This document shows positions 42,230 to 50,846 of a DNA stretch of 64,000 nt, piece after piece. Location of the stretch: the NCBI GenBank assembly GCA_947496705.1, contig CANMDW010000001.1:434001-498000 (forward strand), written 5' to 3'. The DNA is from an uncultured Aquimarina sp. (GTDB lineage Bacteria; Bacteroidota; Bacteroidia; Flavobacteriales; Flavobacteriaceae). The stretch's first letter is position 1. The number at the start of each line of letters is the position of its first letter. The notes beneath the pieces were generated by a model, which did no database searches, was not told the origin of the DNA, and saw only the letters and a list, made by a program, of their open reading frames with translations. The position numbers and the translations under genes were made by a program.

Positions 42230-45025
42230 ATGAGAAAAATTGTTACCCTCTTTGCGCTGTTTTTTGTGGGAATACTCTTAGCGCAGGAAACCGGCTCTAT
42301 TACCGGAACTCTGTTGGACAAAGAATCCAACAACCAACCCCTCCCGTTTGCCAATGTATTAATTAAAGGAACCACCAAAGGAACTACTACAGATTTTGAC
42401 GGGCTATATACTATTGATAATCTGGAACCAGGAACCTATATTGTAGAATTTAGTTTTGTGGGGTATGAAACCCTTGACAAAGAAGTTGTTGTTACCGCTG
42501 GCCAAACAGTTACTGTCAATACTTCTATTGGTGCGAGTGCTGCAGCACTCGACGAAGTAGTAATCAAAACCACTACCAAAAAAGAATCTGAGGCTGCGAT
42601 TTTATTAGAACAAAAGAATGCGGTTACGATTCAGCAAAAGATCGGTGCGCAAGAGCTTGCCAAAAAAGGCGTAAGTGACGTTGCAACAGGATTAACCAAA
42701 GCTACCGGTATCTCGAGACAAAGCGACAAGTTATATGTTCGTGGTCTGGGGGATCGGTATAACAATGCTTATTTAAATGGTTTGCCCATCCCTTCTTTAA
42801 ATCCGAAGTTAAAATTGATCGATTTGGGAATATTCCCGACAGATATCGTTGAAAATCTTGGGATTTTTAAGACGTATGCTGCTGATATTTATGGAGACTT
42901 TGCCGGCGCCAGTGTAAATATAGATACTAAAGACCGTCCGGGAAGAGGTTTTCTGGAAGTTGGTTTCAGTTCTGGAGTGAATACCAATGCTGTAAGCGAT
43001 GATTTCTTTCTATTAAACGGTGGCGAATATGACGATTGGGGATTAGACGATGGATCCAGAAGAGTCCCTATCTTTTTAGAGATCCCAAATTATAATTATG
43101 TAAGTACCGATATCGACTATTATCCTTTTGATACTTCGTTTAATCCCGAAAAAAGATTCAATGCTCCCGATGGAGGTGCCAGTATCACAGGAGGTAAAAC
43201 TTTTACCATAGGTGATGAGCAAAAACTAGATGTGTTATTTACAGGGTCTTTTAGCCAGGATCATAAAACAGCACTAGATGGAACCGAAGCTTCTTTTAAC
43301 TCTCAAGGAGGTATTATCACAAATTTTGATAACACAGACCGATACCAATATAGTACCAACACTACCGCATTGGTGAGTTTGGGATACCGCTGGAATACCA
43401 ATAACAAAATACTGGCAACCACTTTATTTGTGAATGATACCCAAGATGAATTACGAGAATTTATAGGTATAGGCAGTGAAGCTGCAGATGTTACCATTTT
43501 TGCCAGAAGAGGTACTTATGAGCAAAACACCTTGTTTACACAACAGCTTACTGGTGAGCATAAATTCGGCGAAGACAAATATGTACTGGATTGGGGAGTA
43601 GCCTATAATAATGCAAAAGGATTGATCCCGGATCGTCGTCAGCTGTTTTTTACAGAACTAGAAGACAGGTCTTTATTGTTAGGAGACAGAACAAGCCCCG
43701 ATTTGGCCAATAATCAACGCTTTTATCAGGAATTGAATGAAGATGATTATTCTGCCAAAATAGATTTTGATATCAACTTTGGTAAAGATGAAGATGAAGA
43801 ATTTAAAAACATACTCACTTTTGGAGTAGCTGCCAGGGTAAAAGAGCGGGATTTTGAAGCCAATCAGGTAAACTACGATCTAAACAACTTGAGAAACACC
43901 CCTGTAGATTTTATTAATCCCGATGCTTTATTAAATGAAGCTAATTTCCTGAATGGCGAGTATATAGTGTTAGAAAACCTAAACCCTACGCGAATTTATG
44001 AAGCAGACTTAATGACTTTGGCAGGTTTTGCCAATCTTCAATATGCATTATCTTCAAAACTCACATTTATCGGAGGGATTCGTACAGAATTATTTGAGCA
44101 GAATGTGTTTTACAGAGAACAGCAAGATCTGGAGAATTCTCCATTTAGAACACAGCAGATAGATGAAACTTTCATTTTACCAAGTGTAAGCCTGAAGTAT
44201 GAATTAAATGAAACGTCCAATCTTCGTTTTGCCGCCAGTAAGACGGTTACCTTACCCAAATTTACAGAGGTTGCTCCATTTCTTGATGAAGATGTAACCG
44301 AAGTAACTTTAGGAAACCCCATCCTTACTAATTCAGACAACTATAATGTGGATCTTAAATGGGAACATTTCCCCGAACAGTCTGGTGAACTGGTCGCTGC
44401 TACGCTATTTGGAAAATATATTGAGAACCCGATTGAGCAAGTATTTGTAGCATCGGCCGCAAATCAAAACACCTTTGTAAATTCTGATAACGCTATTATT
44501 TTTGGTGTCGAATTAGAATATAAAAAGAATCTGGGAAATCTCTTCAAAGTAGAAGAAACCACATGGAATAATCTGAGCTTTGGCATCAATGCTACCATCA
44601 TGTATACCCAGGTAGAAATTGATCCAACCATTACCACTTTTAACGGTTCCAACATTGCACCCACCAATTTAGAAAGACAACTGCAGGGAGCTTCGCCTTA
44701 TCTCATCAATACTGATCTGTCATATACTAAAGAATTTGATACCCATAAAATCACTTCGGGTATAGACTTCAATATTTTTGGAGATCGTGTATACTCTGCG
44801 GGAGGTAATGGTGTTGGCGACATCTTTGAAAAAGGATTTGGATTACTCAACTTCAATTTTAAAGATGAAATCGGGGAGCATGTCGTGCTAAGCTTTAAAG
44901 CACAAAACCTTTTAAACCCCTCTATAGAAAGATACCAGGATCAGGAAGATATCAATCGGGAATTAACTACCTATCAATTTGATAATGGTATCAACTTTAG
45001 TCTTGGAGTGACTTTTAAACTTTAA
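42230..45025 (+). CDS. TonB-dependent outer-membrane receptor with CarboxypepD-regulatory domain
   Basis: 931 residues from ATG 42230, which gives the signal peptide KIVTLFALFFVGILLAQ. Domain order: CarboxypepD_reg-like (about 20-105, GTLLDKESNNQPLPFANVLI, GTTTDFDGLYTIDNLEPGTY), plug (about 120-240, KLYVRGLGDRYNNAYLNGLP), then a 22-strand barrel ending FSLGVTFKL. No SusD gene follows; instead a beta-helix lipoprotein lies 42 bp downstream. With a Pho-type box upstream and phosphate genes around it, a phosphate-related substrate (organophosphate or phosphate ester) is likely but inferred. Confidence 0.88.
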   Translation: MRKIVTLFALFFVGILLAQETGSITGTLLDKESNNQPLPFANVLIKGTTKGTTTDFDGLYTIDNLEPGTYIVEFSFVGYETLDKEVVVTAGQTVTVNTSIGASAAALDEVVIKTTTKKESEAAILLEQKNAVTIQQKIGAQELAKKGVSDVATGLTKATGISRQSDKLYVRGLGDRYNNAYLNGLPIPSLNPKLKLIDLGIFPTDIVENLGIFKTYAADIYGDFAGASVNIDTKDRPGRGFLEVGFSSGVNTNAVSDDFFLLNGGEYDDWGLDDGSRRVPIFLEIPNYNYVSTDIDYYPFDTSFNPEKRFNAPDGGASITGGKTFTIGDEQKLDVLFTGSFSQDHKTALDGTEASFNSQGGIITNFDNTDRYQYSTNTTALVSLGYRWNTNNKILATTLFVNDTQDELREFIGIGSEAADVTIFARRGTYEQNTLFTQQLTGEHKFGEDKYVLDWGVAYNNAKGLIPDRRQLFFTELEDRSLLLGDRTSPDLANNQRFYQELNEDDYSAKIDFDINFGKDEDEEFKNILTFGVAARVKERDFEANQVNYDLNNLRNTPVDFINPDALLNEANFLNGEYIVLENLNPTRIYEADLMTLAGFANLQYALSSKLTFIGGIRTELFEQNVFYREQQDLENSPFRTQQIDETFILPSVSLKYELNETSNLRFAASKTVTLPKFTEVAPFLDEDVTEVTLGNPILTNSDNYNVDLKWEHFPEQSGELVAATLFGKYIENPIEQVFVASAANQNTFVNSDNAIIFGVELEYKKNLGNLFKVEETTWNNLSFGINATIMYTQVEIDPTITTFNGSNIAPTNLERQLQGASPYLINTDLSYTKEFDTHKITSGIDFNIFGDRVYSAGGNGVGDIFEKGFGLLNFNFKDEIGEHVVLSFKAQNLLNPSIERYQDQEDINRELTTYQFDNGINFSLGVTFKL

Positions 45026-45067
45026 TTAAAAAATAGAAAACACAACTAAAATTAATCATGTATAGCG

Positions 45068-46369
45068 ATGAAAACTAAAAATTTATTAACGGGAATAACA
45101 CTAGGTGTTGCATTATTATTTAATGCATGCACCGTTCAGGAAGATAATATCGGTGATATCACCATCATTGAAGGTAGCGGAGGAAACGCTTCGGGAACTG
45201 TAGTATTGGAAGGTGAAATTACAGAAGATCGTACACTCACTTCTAATGAAGTATACGAATTAAGAGGAGGGGTTTCGGTTGTGGATGGAGTAACGCTAAC
45301 TATCGAGGCAGGAACCCAAATTGTTGCAGGAAATACCGGTGGAGTTTTTGCCTACCTGGCGATCGAGCAAGGAGCAAAAATAATAGCTATAGGTACGCCC
45401 AGCCAACCTATCGTATTCACCTCAAACAAAGCAACTCCCAATCCCGGAGACTGGGGAGGATTGTTATTGGCTGGTAAAGCTCCCATTAACCGGGGAACCA
45501 CAGCCACTACAGAAGTAGCCAATCTTACCTATGGCGGAACCGATCCCGAAGACAACTCTGGTATATTACAGTATATACGTTTGGAATATACCGGTGGAAA
45601 AATCAATGCAGACTCAGAGTACAACGGCCTTTCACTATACGGTGTAGGTAGCGGAACCACCTTGGAATATATTCAGGCTTTTAATGGTAATGATGACGGG
45701 ATTGAGTTTTTTGGAGGAACCGTAGATCTTAAGTATGCTATTGTAACCGGTGCTGCCGATGATTCTTTCGACTGGACCGATGGTTGGGTTGGCAACGGGC
45801 AATTCTGGATCGTTCAACAAACTACTAATGAAGGTGATCATGGAATAGAAGCCGATAACCTAAAATCTAATAATGAAGCTATCCCGGTTTCAAATCCTAC
45901 TTTATCCAACATTACCCTTATCGGTGCAGAGGATGGTGACGGAAAAAACGAGGCTATTTTATTTAGAAGAGGAACTAAAGTTTCTATTTATAATATGATC
46001 GTAAAAGGTTTTTCTAAAGGAATAGAGCTAAATGATGACCAAACCTTTACCAACCTGAATGACGGTGAACTTATTATTCGTAATTCGATCATCGATAATA
46101 CAACTTCTTTCGAGTTTAGTGCAGGAACCGCAACTGTAGATCTTGCAGATTTTGCGACCTACAATAATTACTTGCAAGACGCTTCGGGGACTGTAGTTCC
46201 CGACACTTTTAAGATCAGTGGTTTCAGAGGTACATATGCATTTACGGTAGCTGAAGATGGAGTAGACAACTTTAACCCTGCTACCCTGGGTTCTTTCTTC
46301 GATGCTGCCAACTATGTAGGTGCCTTGCAAGAAGGAGATACCTGGACCTCAGACTGGACGCGTTTGTAA
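45068..46369 (+). CDS. Beta-helix surface lipoprotein paired with the TonB receptor
   Basis: 433 residues with a lipobox in GVALLFNAC. The mature protein has repeated beta-helix rungs: LTIEAGTQIVAGNTGGVFAY, GDWGGLLLAGKAPINRG, LQYIRLEYTGGKINADSEYN and VGSGTTLEYIQAFNGNDDGI. I know such proteins as a Bacteroidota family often misnamed multidrug transporter; no transporter features are visible. It directly follows the receptor (42 bp) and ends at a terminator, so it is the likely ligand-binding or processing partner. Biochemical role unknown. Confidence 0.7.
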   Translation: MKTKNLLTGITLGVALLFNACTVQEDNIGDITIIEGSGGNASGTVVLEGEITEDRTLTSNEVYELRGGVSVVDGVTLTIEAGTQIVAGNTGGVFAYLAIEQGAKIIAIGTPSQPIVFTSNKATPNPGDWGGLLLAGKAPINRGTTATTEVANLTYGGTDPEDNSGILQYIRLEYTGGKINADSEYNGLSLYGVGSGTTLEYIQAFNGNDDGIEFFGGTVDLKYAIVTGAADDSFDWTDGWVGNGQFWIVQQTTNEGDHGIEADNLKSNNEAIPVSNPTLSNITLIGAEDGDGKNEAILFRRGTKVSIYNMIVKGFSKGIELNDDQTFTNLNDGELIIRNSIIDNTTSFEFSAGTATVDLADFATYNNYLQDASGTVVPDTFKISGFRGTYAFTVAEDGVDNFNPATLGSFFDAANYVGALQEGDTWTSDWTRL

Positions 46370-46391
46370 AACAATATATAGTTGAATTACC

Positions 46392-46420
46392 GAAGCCTGG
46401 CCAAATAGTCAGGCTTCTTT
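46392..46420 (+). terminator. Terminator of the receptor-lipoprotein operon
   Basis: GAAGCCTG (46392) / CAGGCTTC (46410) with a 10-nt loop, followed by TTTTTTT. It lies 23 bp past the stop codon. Confidence 0.82.
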
Positions 46421-47054
46421 TTTTGGTAATATCTTAGATAAAACATTTGCAAATCACTAATAATCAAGTTAAAAGCATATAAATTTAAAGAAAAAATATA
46501 TAATTATATGACATCTACCCATTCAACTTTACCAAACCGTTAAGCCAGACAATATGGGTTTACCAGGGTTAACGCTTACATAACAATTCTCTGATATTTT
46601 ATAAAAGATAGACCTATTTTCTATAATAATCTCTTCAGCTTTAAAAGTTACTACTTAGTGTCTGGTCGGAAATAGACGGTTTTTATAATTTGAATTATTT
46701 TTGATGGGATTTTAATTTTCTTTTTTGACGCAGATGCCTTAGCATCAGGCGATAAAAAACAAATAAAAATAGCACAAAAAGAAACAAATTTAATAGTGAT
46801 ATATTTCCGACCAGACACTACTTATACATACTTCTTTTATTTGGAAGCAAATCCTTATTATTTATGAGGTTAACCAGTATTTTTTACAAAAAAATCACTT
46901 CAATAAAAACGTATTGCACAAAACAGAGTAAACAAGTAATTACCACATTTTTTATACGTATTTCTACGGGTTATAGGTCATGCTTCTATATTTAGAATGC
47001 TTTTTTAAGTATTTTTAAAGGAAGTATTTATTATTAATCAAAAAATCATCTAAT
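46421..47054. other. Gene-free A/T-rich stretch holding a MITE
   Basis: 634 bp without a gene. It contains the 163-bp MITE annotated separately (46657-46819). The remaining sequence is A/T-rich with no recognisable RNA or promoter pair, although the promoter of the gene at 47055 must lie near its end. Confidence 0.5.
46657..46819. mobile_element. 163-bp MITE with 18-bp perfect terminal inverted repeats
   Basis: The left end AGTGTCTGGTCGGAAATA (46657-46674) is repeated exactly inverted at 46802-46819. A 4-bp direct repeat ACTT flanks it (46653-46656 and 46820-46823), consistent with a target duplication. The interior is A/T-rich with a small hairpin (GATGC-CTTA-GCATC). There is no coding capacity. 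The parent transposon is not in the window. Confidence 0.8.
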
Positions 47055-47828
47055 ATGGAAGCCTTAACAACCCCTACCCAAACATTGATCGACGACACTA
47101 CCCGATGGAAAGAAGAAGATCTGCTGCAATTGGTCAAACATTTTCATAGATTGAATCAGGACACAGAGCAATACGATCGGGTAAAAGAGTATACACTTAC
47201 TATTCCCAGTGAAGTCCTGCAGCAGATACAGGCAGATGCCTTAGAGGTAACATCATTTCAACTGCGTATGGGGATTAAAAAGTATACAAAAATCAATGGT
47301 GCTGTTGGTAAAAACCCCAACAAAACTCATTTTACATTTGCTCCCAAACTGGAAATAAAATTCGGTTCTTCAGAAAAAAACAAAACTGAAGAAGTGATAC
47401 TGTTAGAATTTGAACCTGTCACCGAGATAACACCCAGATTTCAATCGGGGCAAGTACCTTATGAATATAAAAGGGCGGTTACTACTAATTGGGAAGAGAT
47501 AGATAACACCCTGATCGATGATCTTTTTATTGTGCGTGACCCGGCCGATAATCAGGTAAAGCGTGTAGAGTTCTTCTGGGTAGACAAAACAGGGCGTACT
47601 TTTATAAACGATGTATGTGATCTCAACCAGCCTATTTCATTATATATGGGGGTGGATATGAATAAATTTCATTCTAAAAGCGAAGTATCCTTTACCCCGG
47701 TGTTTGGATTTACCAAAAAACCACAGCTGGCAGAAGGATTTAGAATGATGGGCGTTATTGAAACCAGGGGAGACCGGGTGTTTTTGGAGTACTCAAGCCC
47801 ATGTCCCTCAACCTGCCCACAAGAATAG
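47055..47828 (+). CDS. Soluble protein with C-terminal EYSSPCPSTCP tag, unknown function
   Basis: 257 residues with no signal peptide and no membrane segment. The N-terminus is acidic and helical (RWKEEDLLQLVKHFHRLNQD), the middle is beta-rich (LRMGIKKYTKINGAV, IVRDPADNQVKRVEFFWVDK) and the end is FLEYSSPCPSTCPQE. The same terminal tag (EYSxPCPSTCP) closes the unrelated lipoprotein at 48774-49490, with different codons. I do not recognise the family. The gene starts a group with the membrane protein 16 bp downstream and the lipoprotein further on. A C-x3-C tail could bind metal, form a disulphide or be a recognition tag; none is proven. Confidence 0.6.
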   Translation: MEALTTPTQTLIDDTTRWKEEDLLQLVKHFHRLNQDTEQYDRVKEYTLTIPSEVLQQIQADALEVTSFQLRMGIKKYTKINGAVGKNPNKTHFTFAPKLEIKFGSSEKNKTEEVILLEFEPVTEITPRFQSGQVPYEYKRAVTTNWEEIDNTLIDDLFIVRDPADNQVKRVEFFWVDKTGRTFINDVCDLNQPISLYMGVDMNKFHSKSEVSFTPVFGFTKKPQLAEGFRMMGVIETRGDRVFLEYSSPCPSTCPQE

Positions 47829-47844
47829 GATAGATTTATGAAAA

Positions 47845-48492
47845 ATGGATAAAGTATTTTTTGAAAACATAAGATTAATATCTTCATTTATTGTGTTAAT
47901 TCCTTTGATTATAGGGAGTTTCAAATATAAATATCTAAGTAAGTCGCAAACATGGTTATTTTATTTATTGATTGCTACGGCTGTAACCGAAGTTATTTCC
48001 AACTTTTTATGGTATCAAAGCATCAATAATTTTCCTGTGTTTCATGTATTTACTATTTTTCAGTTCATATTTATTATCGGTATTTATAAGATTGAGTTAA
48101 GATCTGTTTTTTCAAAGAATCTTTTTAATATAGCACTTATTATATTTGTTGCTTTTGCCATTATCAATTCGATTTGGTTACAGAGTATATATGCTTTTAA
48201 TTCGAATACCATAACGATAGTAAGCTATGTTACACTCTTCTTTTCTCTAGCATATTTCTATAAATTACTAAAGGAGGTAAAGTATGAAGCGCTGGAAAAA
48301 ACCCCAATGTTTTGGTTAAACATTGGGTTTTTGATTTATTTTTCGAGTAATTTATTGCTCTTTTTTTTAAATGATTATTTACCGAAGGGATCACCTTCTA
48401 TGTACCTGGTTTGGAGCGCACATGCAGTGGTAAATATCATTTTAAATATTTTTTATACAATTGCTTTGTGGATAAAAGCGGCAGAACCTTAA
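47845..48492 (+). CDS. Seven-transmembrane protein, unknown function
   Basis: 215 residues with about seven hydrophobic helices: LISSFIVLIPLIIGSF, TWLFYLLIATAVTEVISNFL, VFTIFQFIFIIGIY, IALIIFVAFAIINSIWL, ITIVSYVTLFFSLAYF, FWLNIGFLIYFSSNLLLFFL and AVVNIILNIFYTIALW. I know similar small 7TM proteins from Bacteroidota, often near two-component genes, but no function. It starts 16 bp after the tagged soluble protein. Its stop codon coincides with the target duplication of MITE copy B. A terminator-like hairpin lies inside the coding region. Confidence 0.6.
   Translation: MDKVFFENIRLISSFIVLIPLIIGSFKYKYLSKSQTWLFYLLIATAVTEVISNFLWYQSINNFPVFHVFTIFQFIFIIGIYKIELRSVFSKNLFNIALIIFVAFAIINSIWLQSIYAFNSNTITIVSYVTLFFSLAYFYKLLKEVKYEALEKTPMFWLNIGFLIYFSSNLLLFFLNDYLPKGSPSMYLVWSAHAVVNIILNIFYTIALWIKAAEP
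48296..48332 (+). other. Terminator-like hairpin inside a coding region
   Basis: AAAAACCCCAATGTTT (48296-48311), a TGGTT loop, then AAACATTGGGTTTTT: a 15-bp stem with one bulged C and a closing T-run. It codes for PMFWLNIGF in the 7TM protein. It nearly matches the true terminator at 49527-49562. Confidence 0.55.
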
Positions 48493-48495
48493 AGA

Positions 48496-48671
48496 AACCC
48501 GTTGTGTATTTTGAAGAAAATACTATGATTATATACCAAATCCTCATCTTTTTACCTCTAATCCTAAAGGATGAGATGAGGATTTCTTCAATTCGCCCCT
48601 GTCTGACTGACTAGGCAGGCTTTAGGGTGAGGTAAAAATTGAAGAAATATAGTCAAAATGCACAACAGGTT
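48496..48671 (-). mobile_element. MITE-like element, copy B (176 bp, 5-bp target duplication)
   Basis: The same family as copy A (39880-40023), inverted: the left end AACCCGTTGTGTATTTTGAA corresponds to the right end of A, and the right part GGTAAAAATTGAAGAAATAT corresponds to the left end of A. A 5-bp direct repeat AAAGA flanks it (48491-48495 and 48672-48676). It is about 30 bp longer than A in the middle and carries a CCTGTCTGAC repeat. Confidence 0.8.
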
Positions 48672-48773
48672 AAAGAAAATATAATTTTATCCCTAAAGCG
48701 TTAAACTCTCCTAAACTGCTTTTCTTTTTGGCAAAGGTTTTTTATCATAATTAACTCTTAAAACCTTAATATC

Positions 48774-49490
48774 ATGAAAACAATTCGTTTCGTATTTTTA
48801 ATTCCGGTAGTATTGATTGTGTTGGTGATTTCCTGCCAGCAAGAGGAATCCCCTGTCGATTTAAACCAGCAGGATTTAACTCAAGATTGGAAAAAAGCAG
48901 CTCCTGAAACCGTATTTGGTGCTCCCGAAAATGGATTCCTTATTTCTAAGGAAGTGATGAAAGCAGCATTGAACCTGCCAGACGTATCAACCATTCGCTT
49001 CGTTTTGGAAGTAGCCGATCACAAGTTGCAAATACGGGTTGCGGGGGTGAATGCCCACCGAAACAAGACGCAAGGTCTGGTTGCAGACCCTGTTTCAGTG
49101 CAAAAGATCACCAAGCAGTTACTTAAAGAAAAGTCGGTGCGTTTTACAACCAAGGCACTTTCTGCATCGGTGGCGGCACATATCATGCAACCGGAAGATG
49201 CAGTGGCCTTTATCGATGCCTGGCAACAGCAGTGGGCAGATCATACACTGGAAGATGCCATTACCAACGAGGGAGAACGTATACGTTATTTTAGTATGCC
49301 TGCAGATGCAGCCGCACATATGCTGCAAACCAATCCCGAGGGGGTGAACCTGGTTTGGGGAGTAAATCCTGCAACCGGTAAGTTTACCACCGTATTTTTG
49401 CCAAAGGCAGCTGCACAACAACGATTATTAAAATCAGGACAGTTTATTTATGAATATTCAAGACCTTGCCCCTCTACGTGTCCGGAATAA
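48774..49490 (+). CDS. Lipoprotein with C-terminal EYSRPCPSTCP tag, unknown function
   Basis: 238 residues. The lipobox is in VLIVLVISC. The mature part contains VFGAPENGFLISKEVMKAAL, LKEKSVRFTTKALSASVAAH and QKITKQLLKEK, mostly helical, and the last residues are IYEYSRPCPSTCPE. Apart from that tag it shows no resemblance to the tagged protein at 47055. A terminator follows 36 bp after the stop. As a periplasmic or outer-membrane lipoprotein it carries the tag in another compartment than the soluble protein, which matters for any function proposed. Family not recognised. Confidence 0.6.
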   Translation: MKTIRFVFLIPVVLIVLVISCQQEESPVDLNQQDLTQDWKKAAPETVFGAPENGFLISKEVMKAALNLPDVSTIRFVLEVADHKLQIRVAGVNAHRNKTQGLVADPVSVQKITKQLLKEKSVRFTTKALSASVAAHIMQPEDAVAFIDAWQQQWADHTLEDAITNEGERIRYFSMPADAAAHMLQTNPEGVNLVWGVNPATGKFTTVFLPKAAAQQRLLKSGQFIYEYSRPCPSTCPE

Positions 49491-49526
49491 GATAGAAATT
49501 CTGTTACCGTAAATAATAAATTCAAT

Positions 49527-49562
49527 AAAAAACCCAATGTTTCACCAAAACACTGGGTTTTT
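49527..49562 (+). terminator. Terminator after the tagged lipoprotein
   Basis: The stem AAAACCCAATGTTT / AAACACTGGGTTTT has one mismatch and ends in T-residues. It lies 36 bp after the stop codon. Confidence 0.8.
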
Positions 49563-50054
49563 AATGTATTGTTTTTTGAATACCAGGCTATTTGTTAAAT
49601 TTATATGCTGTTTGGAGTATATATGGGTTTTAGTGTTGAATAAATTTCTATTAGCTAATTATCCCATCCCTGTCTGACGGCCAGGCAGGCCCGGCCCTTC
49701 CCAAAGGGCTACTGTGTGTAGACAAATATTAAAAGGTGTCGAAAACACCCCTATGATCCCCTCAAGGGGATATTAATTCCCCCTTTGAAGGGGGCTAGGG
49801 GGATGTTTTGACCAAGTTTTTATCCATAATTTCTACATTCAAAAGATGTGCACACACAGTAGCCCTTTGGGAAGGGGGTATAATCGATCAAAAAGTTCTT
49901 CCCTTGGGGTCCCGAGTATTCAGGATAGGATGGGAAAAACTAAATAGATTATTTAATATTTTGGATATCAACACCATTCAAAACCAGAAGCTGTACAAAT
50001 GGTATATTGCAGCTTGACTTAACACTAGTATTTTAAACAGCTTACAATTGCTTT
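49563..50054. other. Repeat-rich gene-free stretch
   Basis: 492 bp without a gene. A CCTGTCTGAC-type palindrome at 49671-49690 and the 182-bp composite repeat at 49695-49876 (annotated separately) fill most of it. The promoter of the histidine kinase should lie in the last 180 bp; I saw no clear element. Confidence 0.55.
49695..49876. repeat. Composite repeat with 25-bp inverted ends
   Basis: A perfect 25-bp inverted repeat, 49695-49719 and 49852-49876 (core CCCTTCCCAAAGGGCTAC), encloses a C-rich palindrome copy (49743-49807). The stretch 49805-49848 matches 2335-2378 in reverse. It is therefore a longer form of the element beside the DUF559 gene. Confidence 0.8.
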
Positions 50055-50840
50055 ATGGGTGGAACCGGAAACATAAGTGTATTAGAAGTCATTCTTATCG
50101 GGATGGTCGCCATGTTTTTGTTTGCCCTGGCAGTGATCCTGTTTTTTATTATCTACCAGAGAAGGTTATTGGCCCAGCAAAAAAAATACCAGGAAGCCAC
50201 TTCAAACTATCAGCGGGAATTATTAAAAGCTACCATTACCAGTCAGGAGAACGAGCGAAACCGTGTCGCCAAAGACCTGCATGACGATGTAGGGGCCCTG
50301 TTGACTACCACCAAATTATACCTTAACCAGATTACTGCCGAAACCACTACCGAAGAATTGATCCAGACCACCGAAAAAATGCGTACCTTATTTGATCTTA
50401 TGATCGATAGTGTACGAAGTATTTCAAAAGATCTGCGCCCTGTAGTATTACAAAACCTCGGCCTGGCAGATGCTGTAGAAAGTTTGGCGCAGCGTATCAA
50501 TGCTGCAGGAAGTATTCGTGTTGTATTTAAAAATCAGCTGTCGCTGGACCTCGAAAAAGAACAAGAGCTAAATGTATATCGTGTGATTCAGGAACTCATA
50601 AACAATACCATAAAACATGCAAAGGCTTCCCGGATTACATTACAATTTAAGAATACGGCAGGGCATTTGATATTGTATTATACAGACAATGGTATAGGAC
50701 TGGATCTAAAATCATTAAAAAAGAATAAAGGTTTGGGAATTAAAAATATCGAAAGTAGATTGTCTTTATTAAATGGTACCATTAAATTTGATGAAGCTCA
50801 AAATGGATTAGCTATAGAAATACGTGTTCCAATAAAATAA
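50055..50840 (+). CDS. HisKA_3-type sensor histidine kinase with one membrane segment
   Basis: 261 residues. One N-terminal membrane segment (VAMFLFALAVILFFIIY) and a short coiled coil are followed by HisKA_3 with the phospho-His in RNRVAKDLHDDVGALLTTTK, then HATPase with YRVIQELINNTIKHAKASRI and YYTDNGIGLDLKS. There is no periplasmic or PAS sensor domain, so another membrane protein probably provides the signal; the 7TM protein at 47845 is a candidate. The response regulator follows 6 bp later. Confidence 0.85.
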   Translation: MGGTGNISVLEVILIGMVAMFLFALAVILFFIIYQRRLLAQQKKYQEATSNYQRELLKATITSQENERNRVAKDLHDDVGALLTTTKLYLNQITAETTTEELIQTTEKMRTLFDLMIDSVRSISKDLRPVVLQNLGLADAVESLAQRINAAGSIRVVFKNQLSLDLEKEQELNVYRVIQELINNTIKHAKASRITLQFKNTAGHLILYYTDNGIGLDLKSLKKNKGLGIKNIESRLSLLNGTIKFDEAQNGLAIEIRVPIK

Positions 50841-50846
50841 TTTGTA

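Noticed and set aside
45068..46369. Multidrug transporter
   Set aside because: No membrane segments; a beta-helix lipoprotein is evident.
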